Below, piece after piece: positions 24,475-32,091 of a DNA stretch of 64,000 nucleotides. The stretch covers positions 48,527 to 112,526 of the forward strand of contig JAFIFH010000008.1 in assembly GCA_020832105.1 (NCBI GenBank), in the 5' to 3' direction. Source of the DNA: Idiomarina sp. Its GTDB lineage: Bacteria; Pseudomonadota; Gammaproteobacteria; Enterobacterales; Alteromonadaceae. The notes under the pieces were generated by a model. It saw only the letters and a program-made list of their open reading frames with translations. It was not told the origin of the DNA and searched no databases. Numbering within the stretch: position 1 is the stretch's first letter; each line of letters begins with the position of its first letter. The translations under genes and the position numbers were made by a program.

Positions 24475-24503
24475 GTACAATAAAATGTACTTATAAATGT
24501 ACG
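24475..24503 (-). promoter_or_regulatory. TGTAC-repeat operator of the phd-parE cassette
   Basis: GTACA (24475-24479) and TGTAC (24486-24490) form an inverted repeat, with a third TGTAC at 24498-24502. Spacing of 11 to 12 bases puts the copies on one helix face. The core matches the TGTACA palindromes of Phd/YefM repressors. Confidence 0.55.
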
Positions 24504-24539
24504 TTAGGGTCTGCGGATTCGCAAGATATGAATTATGAA

Positions 24540-24612
24540 ACATAACGCCGCGCTCTGCGGAAATTTAGGAGCGAAAGCGAGTAAATTTTCCGTAGCAGCG
24601 CTTGGTTATACG
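24540..24612 (-). repeat. Integron attC site (after the cupin gene)
   Basis: From CATAACGCC to GGTTATAC. The arms GCGGAAATTTA and TAAATTTTCCG pair well, and the cupin stop codon lies in the outer end. Sequence differs from the resident group, which suggests foreign cassette origin. Confidence 0.9.
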
Positions 24613-24917
24613 CTACCTTCTCTTTCAACCACCAACACTCTTACTTCCCCTCTAGGGTGCGCAACGTGTTCTGTACCAACTGAAGCAAAGAAAATATCAC
24701 CAGCATTCAATAAAACCGACTCTTCCTCGCCGTTCAATCGATAGAGCATATCAACCTGTCCATCCAATACGACGAATACTTCTTCACCGTCATTAACGTG
24801 CCATTTGTACGGTTGATCTGTCCAATGCAGGCGAGTCGTTATTCCACTCATATTGGCAATATCCGTTGCTCCCCAAGCGCGCTCAGCCTTAAAATCTTTA
24901 CTTCTAACTACTTTCAT
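24606..24917 (-). CDS. Cupin-domain protein
   Basis: The 103-residue single-cupin protein has motif 1 KWHVNDGEEVFVVLDGQ (metal-binding His and Glu) and motif 2 AGDIFFASVGTEHVAHP. Such proteins bind a metal and a small ligand, or act as isomerases. It is the only gene of its cassette. Confidence 0.85.
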   Translation of the reverse strand: MKVVRSKDFKAERAWGATDIANMSGITTRLHWTDQPYKWHVNDGEEVFVVLDGQVDMLYRLNGEEESVLLNAGDIFFASVGTEHVAHPRGEVRVLVVEREGSV

Positions 24918-24949
24918 AATCCTCTCCGAAAGTGGACGTTACGCTACTC

Positions 24950-24998
24950 GTATAACGCCCGAGCACAGCGGCGCGAACTGATGCGACTTGTTATGCAG
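24950..24998 (-). repeat. Integron attC site (after higA)
   Basis: A short site of about 49 bases from GTATAACGCCCG to TTATGCAGC with arms around GGCGCGAAC. The higA stop codon and last Ala codons lie in it. Confidence 0.85.
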
Positions 24999-25287
24999 CT
25001 GTGAGCTCAAGCTTCTGAACCTTATCTAAACTCAAGTTCTTTCCGGCATGCCATAAATCATAAGTATCTTGCATCGCAAGCCAACTCTCAGGGCTTCTGC
25101 CTAGTGCTTTCGATAAACGAAGTGCCATTTCAGGACTAATGCCACTTTGGCATTTTAAAACTCTGTTTAAGGTGGAAGGAGAAACATCTAACTTTCCAGC
25201 TAGATACCGACAACTCAAGCCAAAAGGCTCCATATACGTTGCCAAAATAAATTCGCCCGGATGGGCTGGGTTAAACATTACAGACAT
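24991..25287 (-). CDS. higA: HigA antitoxin (XRE-type HTH)
   Basis: The 98-residue antitoxin has the HigA opening MFNPAHPGEFILATYMEPFG and an XRE helix-turn-helix (CRYLAGKLDVSPSTLNRVLK). It follows higB and touches it by one base, in the toxin-first order typical of higBA. It represses the pair and blocks HigB. Confidence 0.93.
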   Translation of the reverse strand: MSVMFNPAHPGEFILATYMEPFGLSCRYLAGKLDVSPSTLNRVLKCQSGISPEMALRLSKALGRSPESWLAMQDTYDLWHAGKNLSLDKVQKLELTAA

Positions 25288-25565
25288 CAGTGATAATCCT
25301 CATAATCAAGCAGATACGTATGGCCATCACGGAACTCGAAGGTTAACCGCCAGTTTCCACTGACCGTTATCGACCAAATACCCTTCCGGTCACCTTTCAA
25401 CGGATGAAGTTTGTATCCCGGAATGTCGAGATCTGAAACTTCCATTGCCGTATTCAGAGCCACCAGCTGCATACGTAATCTTGCTGCGTGTTTAACTTGA
25501 ATGCCGCGAGTACTTCCTGTTTCGAAGTAAAGCCTCAGTCCTTTGTGCTTGAAAGTTTTAATCAT
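25287..25565 (-). CDS. higB: HigB toxin (RelE superfamily)
   Basis: The 92-residue toxin begins MIKTFKHKGLRLYFETGSTRG and has LHPLKGDRKGIWSITVSGNW and FEFRDGHTYLLDYEDYH, the HigB family pattern. HigB cuts ribosome-bound mRNA. It is the first gene in its cassette. Confidence 0.93.
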   Translation of the reverse strand: MIKTFKHKGLRLYFETGSTRGIQVKHAARLRMQLVALNTAMEVSDLDIPGYKLHPLKGDRKGIWSITVSGNWRLTFEFRDGHTYLLDYEDYH

Positions 25566-25604
25566 GGATTATAGTGTAGCGCGTTGCGCAACGGAGTCAA
25601 GCTG

Positions 25605-25653
25605 CATAACGTTCAAATTCAGCGGCTTGTCCACTGCAATGCCTTGTTGTACT
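25605..25653 (-). repeat. Short integron attC site (after the class C serine hydrolase)
   Basis: From CATAACG to CTTGTTGTAC, about 49 bases, with weak arms around GCGGCTTGTCC. It is the poorest of the sites inside the array but is well placed between two genes. Confidence 0.65.
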
Positions 25654-25657
25654 AATA

Positions 25658-26764
25658 TTAATCCGTATCTTCGCGAACAAATGACATTATAAGTTCGTCT
25701 AGTTCAAAACTAACTGAGCCAATACTGCTATTCATCAATATGACGTAACCAAAATTTTGATCAGTGACAGACCGAGTTAATGATTCCCAACCCCGATTGA
25801 ATCCGGCAAAGCCAAGGCTACTATTTTCTGCATCAACAACATAGCTCATACTCCAACGCCCATCTGTATTGGGTGCAGGCTCAATCATTTGATTAATTAG
25901 TTCTTCAGACAACAACTTAGTGCCGTTGTACTGGCCACTGTCATTTCTCAATACAGCTAAATTGAAACGAGCTAAGTCTGTTACAGTCGTTTGCAAGCCC
26001 GCTGCAGCTTGTTCGGCAAAATAGACCATTGAAGTTTCTACAGCATTTTCATCATATGGTTTAGCCGACTTCTCTATCTCTGTCGCCGTAACATTAAAAG
26101 TAGAACTGGTCATACCCAAAGGAACTAGTACGTTTTCCTGCATGTAGTCTTCAAAATCCATCCCAGATACATCTTCTATCAGCAGCTGTACTAACGAGTA
26201 GCCGCCCCCCGAATATGACCATTGAGTATCTGGTTCATGAATCAACTCAACAGGCCCAGCACCGCTATTATTACCATTCAGTGATTCGACAATTGACGGC
26301 AGGTAGTCCTCTGAATCCCAGCCCGTATAAGGCCCCAATGACAAACCTGAAGTATGCGATAACACGTTTCTTAAGGTAACTGCTTCAGTGTTATATTCGG
26401 ATTCAGGAATTTGCCAGCGCTTGAGATATTGATTGATGGGATTATCCAGTGTCACCTTACCCTGGTCGACTAGCTGCATAACACCCCATACAGTAACAAC
26501 TTTCGAAATAGAGCCTACGTTAAACATAGTTTCTTCGGTGATTAGCTCTCTTGTTTCAACATCCGCAAAACCATAGGAAGTGACGCCAATAATTTCATCG
26601 CCTTGAACAAATGCTAATGCAACCCCCGGCGCTTTATTCTCTTCTAAAATTCCCGGAACTCTCTCATCAAGCTGGCTCTTGAGTGCAGAAAAACTAAATG
26701 GCTCCTCTGCGTGTACTGAGCTAGTCAGAATTAGAGTCATAAAGATAATTAGATGCTTAAACAT
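25658..26764 (-). CDS. Secreted serine hydrolase (beta-lactamase class C/EstB fold)
   Basis: The 368-residue protein starts MFKHLIIFMTLILTSS with a signal peptide cleaved near VHA-EE. The catalytic SxxK is SISK at 85-88 and the second motif is YSG in QWSYSGGGYS; the region near the C-terminus has no KTG-type motif that I can identify. Such proteins are beta-lactamases, D-peptidases or esterases. Start 26764 is chosen over 26827 because the upstream part lies in the attC. It is a single-gene cassette. Confidence 0.85.
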   Translation of the reverse strand: MFKHLIIFMTLILTSSVHAEEPFSFSALKSQLDERVPGILEENKAPGVALAFVQGDEIIGVTSYGFADVETRELITEETMFNVGSISKVVTVWGVMQLVDQGKVTLDNPINQYLKRWQIPESEYNTEAVTLRNVLSHTSGLSLGPYTGWDSEDYLPSIVESLNGNNSGAGPVELIHEPDTQWSYSGGGYSLVQLLIEDVSGMDFEDYMQENVLVPLGMTSSTFNVTATEIEKSAKPYDENAVETSMVYFAEQAAAGLQTTVTDLARFNLAVLRNDSGQYNGTKLLSEELINQMIEPAPNTDGRWSMSYVVDAENSSLGFAGFNRGWESLTRSVTDQNFGYVILMNSSIGSVSFELDELIMSFVREDTD

Positions 26765-26779
26765 AAATTTCCCTATTCG

Positions 26780-26857
26780 TACAACGCCAAGCGCAACGGC
26801 GCGAGCTTGCGAGCGTCCGGCACACAACGTGTGCGAATTGCCGCGCCTTGTTAAGCG
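26780..26857 (-). repeat. Integron attC site (after the HEPN-like gene)
   Basis: From ACAACGCC to TTGTTAAGC, with arms GGCGCGAGC and GCCGCGCC. The stop codon of the HEPN-like gene lies in the outer end. Confidence 0.85.
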
Positions 26858-27555
26858 TCCTCCGCCGGTAAAGCGGGGATTGTTATAAATTTAATAGTGA
26901 AGCTACTTTCGTAAGTTTTAAGCATTTTTAGAGTATTAATATCGTACACTCTTGTATCGCCATTTTTTGCAATATTGCTATAAGGTAAGAACACATCATC
27001 CCTTACTCGCTCGTCCAGCCCCCACCACTCACAAACGTAAATATTTAAAAAGTCTATTACAGCTTTGATAGCAGATTTTGCGTCTGATACTTGCCAATGC
27101 TCAGAGTCTTTAGAGATATTCTGCAAATTACGTTTCTTTGGCTCGCTTTCGATGGTTTTATGATGCCAAGCGAAATTGCTATCACTTCTTTCAGATTGAA
27201 TTTTCACATCCTTTTTAAAAACTTTTGGATGGACATTATCATCCCGATGCTTCAACAATGCTTTTACATTTTGATACTCAATGCAATTTTTATTTAGCCT
27301 TTTATCAAGATGGTGCTCAAGACCTAGAGAAAACTTATCAAGAGTTGAGTATGTTCTCTCATTCACCTTGGGCTCAACTGTTTCCAAAACACTGTTCGCA
27401 GCGGCTTCCAGACTATATGCACAAGTAAGAATAGAAGATGTAGTCAGGCAGCTTTTCAAAGTCTCGTCATTGCATCTTTCAGCTTCGTAGAAAAGCCTAA
27501 GAGATTCACCCAACAAGCTAAAGAAACGATTTCTAGTAATGCTTCTTGTTTGCAC
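26851..27555 (-). CDS. Hypothetical cassette protein with HEPN-like R-x4-H motif
   Basis: The 234-residue protein starts at GTG 27555, with AAGG seven bases upstream; an earlier ATG at 27606 would start inside the attC. It is mostly helical. After a segment AYSLEAAANSVLE it has RDDNVH at 104-109, the Arg-x4-6-His pattern of HEPN ribonucleases. That, with its cassette setting among toxin genes, hints at an RNA-cleaving or defence role, but the evidence is thin and no nucleotidyltransferase partner is adjacent. Confidence 0.55.
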   Translation of the reverse strand: MQTRSITRNRFFSLLGESLRLFYEAERCNDETLKSCLTTSSILTCAYSLEAAANSVLETVEPKVNERTYSTLDKFSLGLEHHLDKRLNKNCIEYQNVKALLKHRDDNVHPKVFKKDVKIQSERSDSNFAWHHKTIESEPKKRNLQNISKDSEHWQVSDAKSAIKAVIDFLNIYVCEWWGLDERVRDDVFLPYSNIAKNGDTRVYDINTLKMLKTYESSFTIKFITIPALPAEDA

Positions 27556-27580
27556 TATACCGACCTTTTTCGCAGAGACG

Positions 27581-27666
27581 CTTAACGCCAAGCACACGGG
27601 CGGCAAGCCGCGCGGCGGGTTGGCGTCCCAGCGGCCATAGGCCGCGAGTGCTGCGCTTTGTTAGGC
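27581..27666 (-). repeat. Integron attC site (after the four-helix protein gene)
   Basis: From CTTAACGCC to TTGTTAGGC, about 86 bases, with arms GGCGGCAAGCCGCGCGGC and GGCCATAGGCCGCG. It carries the stop codon of the preceding gene. Confidence 0.9.
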
Positions 27667-28107
27667 ATTTTTGCTACCTAAAACTGACCATTGCTGCCAA
27701 GCACCTGCAGCAAAAAGGCCTCCAATAAACAAGCAGATACCCGAACTAATTAACCAAAACGTCAGGCTGTTTTCGGGGAACATTGGCATTAACCCAACGA
27801 AGGAAACGCCACGCACTAAAAATATACTGGCTATGAGTATTAACGCTAGTTTTGTGAGGGGTAAACGTTTAATAGCGCCTGCGCCCGACAGACCATAAAG
27901 CGCCCAAACCAGAAGTACCAAGACGATGAAAGAGGTAACGATCGTCGGATACCATAACCCTTGCTCTGCCATCACAGCCATCTGCTCACCTGCACCAAAG
28001 AAGCGATACCAATCGCCTCCGAAAACAATACAGCCAAGATGAGCAAGTGCGGCAGCAAAACAACACATTGCCGCCGCCAGAAGATACTTATTACTTGAAG
28101 TGTGCAT
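27661..28107 (-). CDS. Four-helix membrane protein in a cassette
   Basis: The 148-residue protein starts MHTSSNKYLLAAAMC (ATG 28107, AGGA upstream; the ATG at 28140 lies in the attC). Four hydrophobic helices are clear, with GGDWYRFFGAGEQMA after the first. It resembles small membrane proteins common in cassettes; no function is assigned. Confidence 0.75.
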   Translation of the reverse strand: MHTSSNKYLLAAAMCCFAAALAHLGCIVFGGDWYRFFGAGEQMAVMAEQGLWYPTIVTSFIVLVLLVWALYGLSGAGAIKRLPLTKLALILIASIFLVRGVSFVGLMPMFPENSLTFWLISSGICLFIGGLFAAGAWQQWSVLGSKNA

Positions 28108-28123
28108 CTTTCGTCCTTGAATG

Positions 28124-28205
28124 CCTAACGCCCGCAGCATGCGCGGCCACGGAATCGAGCCGAAGGCGCAATGTAGTGGGCGTCGCCGTGCCTGCCCTGG
28201 TTATA
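28124..28205 (-). repeat. Integron attC site (after the 111-residue protein gene)
   Basis: From CCTAACGCCCG to GGTTATAC, about 82 bases, with arms GCAGCATGCGCGGCCACGG and GTCGCCGTGCCTGCCC. The type differs from the resident group. Confidence 0.88.
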
Positions 28206-28536
28206 CATTATCCGGTGATCCTACCGCTGAATTAGCCGGAGCCTCAGCTTTGTAAAAAATTTTATTGATTTCTTGGTTAGCGGCTATTTCAGAAGCATAC
28301 TTCGGGGCGAACTCCGATAAGGACTCAAGTATGGCGCTAAAATAGGTTCGCCGTTCATCCCAGCCTAACCAGTCGAAAAGGCTTTTCACCTGCTTTCTAG
28401 CTGCACGGTCCTCACCAATCACGGATAGATAGCAAGCAGTAGCGAACATGTTGCGAAATGGCATATCTGTTTGATTTGCCGAATGCTGCTCTATGATAGC
28501 GCTGAGTTTTACGAGCGATTGCTTGCTACTTCCCAC
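28201..28536 (-). CDS. Hypothetical cassette protein
   Basis: The 111-residue protein is soluble and helical with no recognised domain. It has DRAARKQVKSLFDWLGWDE in its middle. The gene fills one cassette alone. Confidence 0.6.
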   Translation of the reverse strand: MGSSKQSLVKLSAIIEQHSANQTDMPFRNMFATACYLSVIGEDRAARKQVKSLFDWLGWDERRTYFSAILESLSEFAPKYASEIAANQEINKIFYKAEAPANSAVGSPDNV

Positions 28537-28560
28537 GGTCTTTCTCCTTTGTTTTTTCTG

Positions 28561-28632
28561 TATAACGCCCGAAATAACCGGCGGGCGCTAGCACGTCCGG
28601 CGCCGCAGGCGCGTAGTTTATTGATTTGTTAG
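28561..28632 (-). repeat. Integron attC site (after the 143-residue protein gene)
   Basis: From TATAACGCCCG to TTGTTAG, one of the four similar resident sites; inner block AGCACGTCCGGCGCCGCAGG. Confidence 0.93.
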
Positions 28633-29060
28633 TTGGCTTCATGCCGAAATTCATAGCTTGTCTTTAATCCAGGACCATATTTACCTCGCGGATTTATCTG
28701 GCGAGCCTTGTAGAGATCTGAAATACTAATAACAAGCTCTTCATCACTCGTCCACCTAACTTGAAGTCCGGTTTCTTCCGGTCGCCCCGTGAAAGTGAAG
28801 AGCCTTTCAGCAACTAAATCTCCGCTGTTACTTTTAACATTGACTCCACCATAGAAGTCCGTAGTGGCTCCGCCACAATCTCCAATATAAATTTCCGCGA
28901 CCAGCTCTCCATCCGGAGAGTATTCGGTGGTTAAAACCTCGTGATAACAAAGTGATTCACAACCTTTCAATAAGAGAGCCGCGGCTCCCCACAAAATAAG
29001 TAGTGACCAAAATGTATATCCGCCAAAGTTAATTAGCAGCTTTTTTACTGGGAATTTCAT
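28629..29060 (-). CDS. Membrane-anchored hypothetical cassette protein
   Basis: The 143-residue protein has one N-terminal membrane helix (about 12-31) followed by a periplasmic beta-rich domain with several cysteines (CESLCYHEV, IGDCGG) that could form disulfides. The block LTTEYSPDGELVAEIYIG resembles small proteins of unknown function in cassettes. No catalytic motif is seen. Confidence 0.65.
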   Translation of the reverse strand: MKFPVKKLLINFGGYTFWSLLILWGAAALLLKGCESLCYHEVLTTEYSPDGELVAEIYIGDCGGATTDFYGGVNVKSNSGDLVAERLFTFTGRPEETGLQVRWTSDEELVISISDLYKARQINPRGKYGPGLKTSYEFRHEAN

Positions 29061-29075
29061 AAGACCTCATGGACA

Positions 29076-29148
29076 ACTAACGCCCGAAATAACCGGCGTG
29101 CGCTAGCACGTCCGGCGCCGCAGGCGCGTAGTTGATTGACTTGTTAGG
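29076..29148 (-). repeat. Integron attC site (first in the array)
   Basis: From ACTAACGCCCG to TTGTTAGGT, the resident type, ending the cassette next to attI. Confidence 0.93.
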
Positions 29149-29150
29149 TT

Positions 29151-29609
29151 TTAACACTCACTCTCTACCTGAAGCAATTGACTGAGAATTTCTTGGTGTT
29201 CATGACTTCCAACATCTCCTGAGATTTGAGTAGATAACTCTATGTTTTTAACCAAACCGTTATGAGTAATGTTGGCTGAACCAATAATGACTATAAACTC
29301 TATACCTCTCTCAAAATAGTAAAATTTTGAATGGAGCCTTCTCTTTCCTCTAGTAACTTTATGAACCAGACCATTGACACCAGATAATAGATTTATTGTT
29401 TCTTGTTTGGTGTATTTGGCTTCACCATTCGAGTATATGGTGATATTTAATCCCCTTTCTTCTATACCAGAGCATATATTTTTAGATAGATGATTAAACC
29501 CTTTCTTATCTATAAAACTCGTACATAAAACACATTTTTCAGCCCATTCAAGTAGACCACAAATTTGACTCTTGTGATTATTAACCTTTGAGTTACTGAT
29601 GAACTTCAT
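29151..29609 (-). CDS. PLD-like single-HKD protein in the first cassette
   Basis: The 152-residue AT-rich gene encodes a protein with one phospholipase-D-type motif: LHSKFYYF (His93, Lys95) and GSANIT (110-115). Single-HKD proteins act as dimers and include nucleases such as Nuc and the BfiI family. No signal peptide is present, so it is cytoplasmic and a nuclease role is plausible. It occupies the cassette nearest attI, normally the latest to be inserted. Its ATG lies just after the attI core. Confidence 0.75.
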   Translation of the reverse strand: MKFISNSKVNNHKSQICGLLEWAEKCVLCTSFIDKKGFNHLSKNICSGIEERGLNITIYSNGEAKYTKQETINLLSGVNGLVHKVTRGKRRLHSKFYYFERGIEFIVIIGSANITHNGLVKNIELSTQISGDVGSHEHQEILSQLLQVESEC

Positions 29610-29919
29610 AGAAAACCTAACATTTGTATAGTGTGCAGGCTCGTTTCTACAGCCCAGTCTTTGGTTCGTATGGGGGCTCAGGCATTTGAAAAAGCGAGTA
29701 CTTTTCGATGAGCTAGCGTTTTTCCTTAGAAATCAAAGTGAGTATGCTTATCTTGCTTTTGCTCAATGCCTGCTATCCCTGGCTACGCTTTTCTTATCTC
29801 ATTGACCCTACAAGAGTTATTTGAGCCCGGCAAGCGTAGATATGCGCAATCGCTGACGTAACCGTGCCACATTAACAGACTATAATTTACCATCATGACC
29901 ACAACTCACGGATGAGTGT
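29610..29919. other. attI region and divergent promoters of the integron
   Basis: The core ACCTAAC (minus strand GTTAGGT, a perfect GTTRRRY) at 29615-29621 is the likely attI junction, since no gene lies between it and intI. The 300 bases should hold the cassette promoter (minus) and the intI promoter (plus). A TATAAT lies at 29881-29886, but no matching -35 was found, and no clear LexA box was seen. Confidence 0.65.
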
Positions 29920-30884
29920 ATGGCCAGTCCTTTTCTTGAAGAGCTCCGCGCCGACATGCGGCTACGCGGTTATGCTCTGAAAACTGAAAAGTCCTACTTA
30001 GGCTGGATTCGTCAGTTTATTTACTTCAATAATAAACGCCACCCGGCGGAGATGGGCGCCCCTGAAGTTCGTAATTTTCTTAGTTGGCTTGCGAATGAAC
30101 GCCATGTTGCCGTGAATACGCAAAAGTCGGCACTGAATGCACTTGTTTATCTTTATCAGAAAGCGCTCGGCCTCGAACTTGGTGATCTTGGGTTTGCGTT
30201 AGCTCGAAAACAGCGTCAACTTCCGGTTGTGCTGTCTCCCCCCGAGGTTTCCAAAATACTAAGCCACTTGGAAGGCCGCAACCGGCTTGTTATCGAGCTG
30301 CTTTACGGAAGTGGACTCAGAGTCAGCGAAGCGCTTCGTTTGCGAGTGCAGGACATTTCGTTTGATAACCAGTCTTTAACGGTACGCGACGGTAAAGGCA
30401 AAAAAGATCGTCAAACATTATTGAGTCCCCAATTATTTGAACCTTTACGTCATGAGATCAGTAGAGCGCTCAAAGTTCAGCAGTTAGACAACATGAACGG
30501 CGTTGGTCCGTCACTCCCTGACGCATTAGACCGGAAATACCCGAATGCTTTTAAACAGCCAGGCTGGATGTTTGTCTTTCCATCAACGGCGCTCTGCGGC
30601 CACCCATATACGGGACTGCTCTGCCGCCATCATCTGCATGACAGCGTTATCCGAAAAGCGCTTAAACCGGCAGTGTATAAGGCGAAAGTATTCAAAAAGG
30701 TAAACTGCCATACATTTCGACATTCATTTGCAACACACCTGTTGCAATCCGGCTGTGATATTCGAACAGTCCAGAGTTACTCGGGCACAACGATGTCAGC
30801 ACTACTCAAATATATACTCACGTTATCGGACAGCACTATGCGGGTACAACCAGCCCTTTAGATCGCCTTATCCAGAAGGAATGA
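29920..30884 (+). pseudogene. intI: Integron integrase IntI with a one-base deletion
   Basis: The frame encodes a tyrosine recombinase with the IntI-specific extra domain (about residues 205-240, KYPNAFKQPGWMFVFPS, then RHHLHDSVI), a first catalytic Arg (GSGLRVSEALRLR) and HTFRHSFATHLL. After RTVQ at 30774 the frame shifts: a G is missing in what should be CAGGAGTTACTC. In the restored frame the sequence continues [19 protein letters not shown] and stops at TGA 30882-30884, for 320 residues. As it stands, the catalytic Tyr and its GHND helix are lost and the product ends at 30861. It is divergent from the cassette array, as in other chromosomal integrons. Confidence 0.93.
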
Positions 30885-31196
30885 TTAGATGGACGGCGCG
30901 TACCTTCTGCGTATGTACACTAACGCTGCAACAGGCAGTGCCGAGCTGGCGAACGAAAGCAAGCCGGCTGTGCTTTCGTGGATTAAACCTGCGGCGAAGA
31001 GCAACTGTATGAACAGCAAAAGTGAGGCCGTGAGCATCAGGCTATTGCCCAACGCCCTGGCTGCTGCGGTTGGGTCAGTGTATTTCGCATCGTCCCAGAA
31101 AGTAATCAAGGTGCGCTGCTGTTTAATGGCAATGACGTACCCAAATACAGCGCAGGGAATAATGGCGAATATCGCTACAAAAATGAATGTGAACAT
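30885..31196 (-). CDS. Three-helix membrane protein of unknown function
   Basis: The 103-residue protein has an N-terminal helix, a polar loop (KQQRTLITFWDDAKYTDPT) and two more helices. Its stop abuts the end of the intact-length intI tail to tail. It marks the return to core chromosome. No family is recognised. Confidence 0.6.
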   Translation of the reverse strand: MFTFIFVAIFAIIPCAVFGYVIAIKQQRTLITFWDDAKYTDPTAAARALGNSLMLTASLLLFIQLLFAAGLIHESTAGLLSFASSALPVAALVYIRRRYAPSI

Positions 31197-31231
31197 ACGA
31201 TGATTCAGCTTTGGTTAACGGTATTTCTCGG

Positions 31232-31696
31232 TCACGAACGAGGTTTAGCGCCCTCAACTTGCGCGGCTGCTTGTTGATTCTCTTTAATTACGACGGAACC
31301 TGCGAGTTTGTCATGCAGGCCTTGCTTCTGTTTATCGACACAAACCAAGAGAAAGCCGAGCCCTAGCGGTATAGCAGACAATATATAGGCGAAATATCTA
31401 ATCACTGCTTGCAAGGGTTTGAGTTTGTTGCCGGTTCTCGCGTCGACGACTATTAGGTTTGTAGCCATTTTGCCTGGGGTTGCGAGAAAGCGATGCCAAA
31501 ACCAAAGGGTGGCGACGAAGGGCACGATATAGCCAAGTATGAGATCCCAAACACCATACACCCAAAGCTCCGCTGTCCAGTATTGGGCACCATAGATATA
31601 AGACAGCGGTATCATCAAAACCACTACGCTAATGACAAGGTCAATGAACGAAGCACTGAACCGAATCCAAAAGCCCGCATATTCTTGCTCTGCCAT
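31232..31696 (-). CDS. RDD family membrane protein
   Basis: The 154-residue protein has the RDD opening AGFWIRFSASFIDLVISVVV (Arg, Asp), a central WFWHRFLATPGKMATNLIVV and a C-terminal VDKQKQGLHDKLAGSVVI, all typical. Membrane helices are at about 16-36, 50-70 and 102-122. Family members are linked to ion exchange or to other roles, but none is certain here. Confidence 0.88.
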   Translation of the reverse strand: MAEQEYAGFWIRFSASFIDLVISVVVLMIPLSYIYGAQYWTAELWVYGVWDLILGYIVPFVATLWFWHRFLATPGKMATNLIVVDARTGNKLKPLQAVIRYFAYILSAIPLGLGFLLVCVDKQKQGLHDKLAGSVVIKENQQAAAQVEGAKPRS

Positions 31697-32091
31697 GTGT
31701 GTTGTTACCCCTTACGTAATTATTTACTGATAGCTGCCCACGCTACCGCCACAAATACACAGGTTGTGATCCGTGAGTTTATGGTTCGGATAAGCTTTAG
31801 TGGCGGGCATCCCTGTTGTCTGCCTGATTGGGTTCAGGTCGTGTGATATACGTCCATGCTTACGATTTGTTTACAATACTACTCAAGGTGTTATGTATGG
31901 GCAAGGGTGATTTCGGGTTTGGTGTTAATGGTTCGAGGGTTTTAGATCCAGGTGCGGCAGGCGGAGCCTGCCCTACACCGAAGGTACGTGCATCCAACAG
32001 CCCAAAGGGAGCATAAACAAAAAACCCCGGTGCGTGAGCCACCGGGGTTTTCATCAAAGGTTTCAAATACCGTTAAGCGGTTACGCCAAGG
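31697..32091. other. Intergenic region with GC-rich palindrome and lpd terminator
   Basis: No convincing gene. GGCAGGCGGAGCCTGCC (31957-31973) is a near-perfect palindrome in a block GGTGCGGCAGGCGGAGCC that looks like a dispersed intergenic repeat. The terminator element copy 2 follows at 32016. Confidence 0.45.
32016..32077 (-). terminator. lpd terminator, copy 2 of a duplicated element
   Basis: The stem CCCCGGTG (32025-32032) pairs with CACCGGGG (32040-32047), flanked by A and T runs. It lies 15 bases past the lpd stop on the minus strand. The flank AAAGGTTTCAAAT and CCGTTAAG is shared with the copy at 20769-20827. Confidence 0.88.

Noticed and set aside
22643..29148. Repeated sequences as a CRISPR array
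   Set aside because: The repeats are 50-85 bases, imperfectly palindromic and separated by whole genes, which fits attC sites and not short regular spacers.
31860..32066. 68-residue minus-strand frame before lpd terminator
   Set aside because: It runs through a palindromic repeat and a terminator and has Pro-rich low-complexity sequence typical of such regions.
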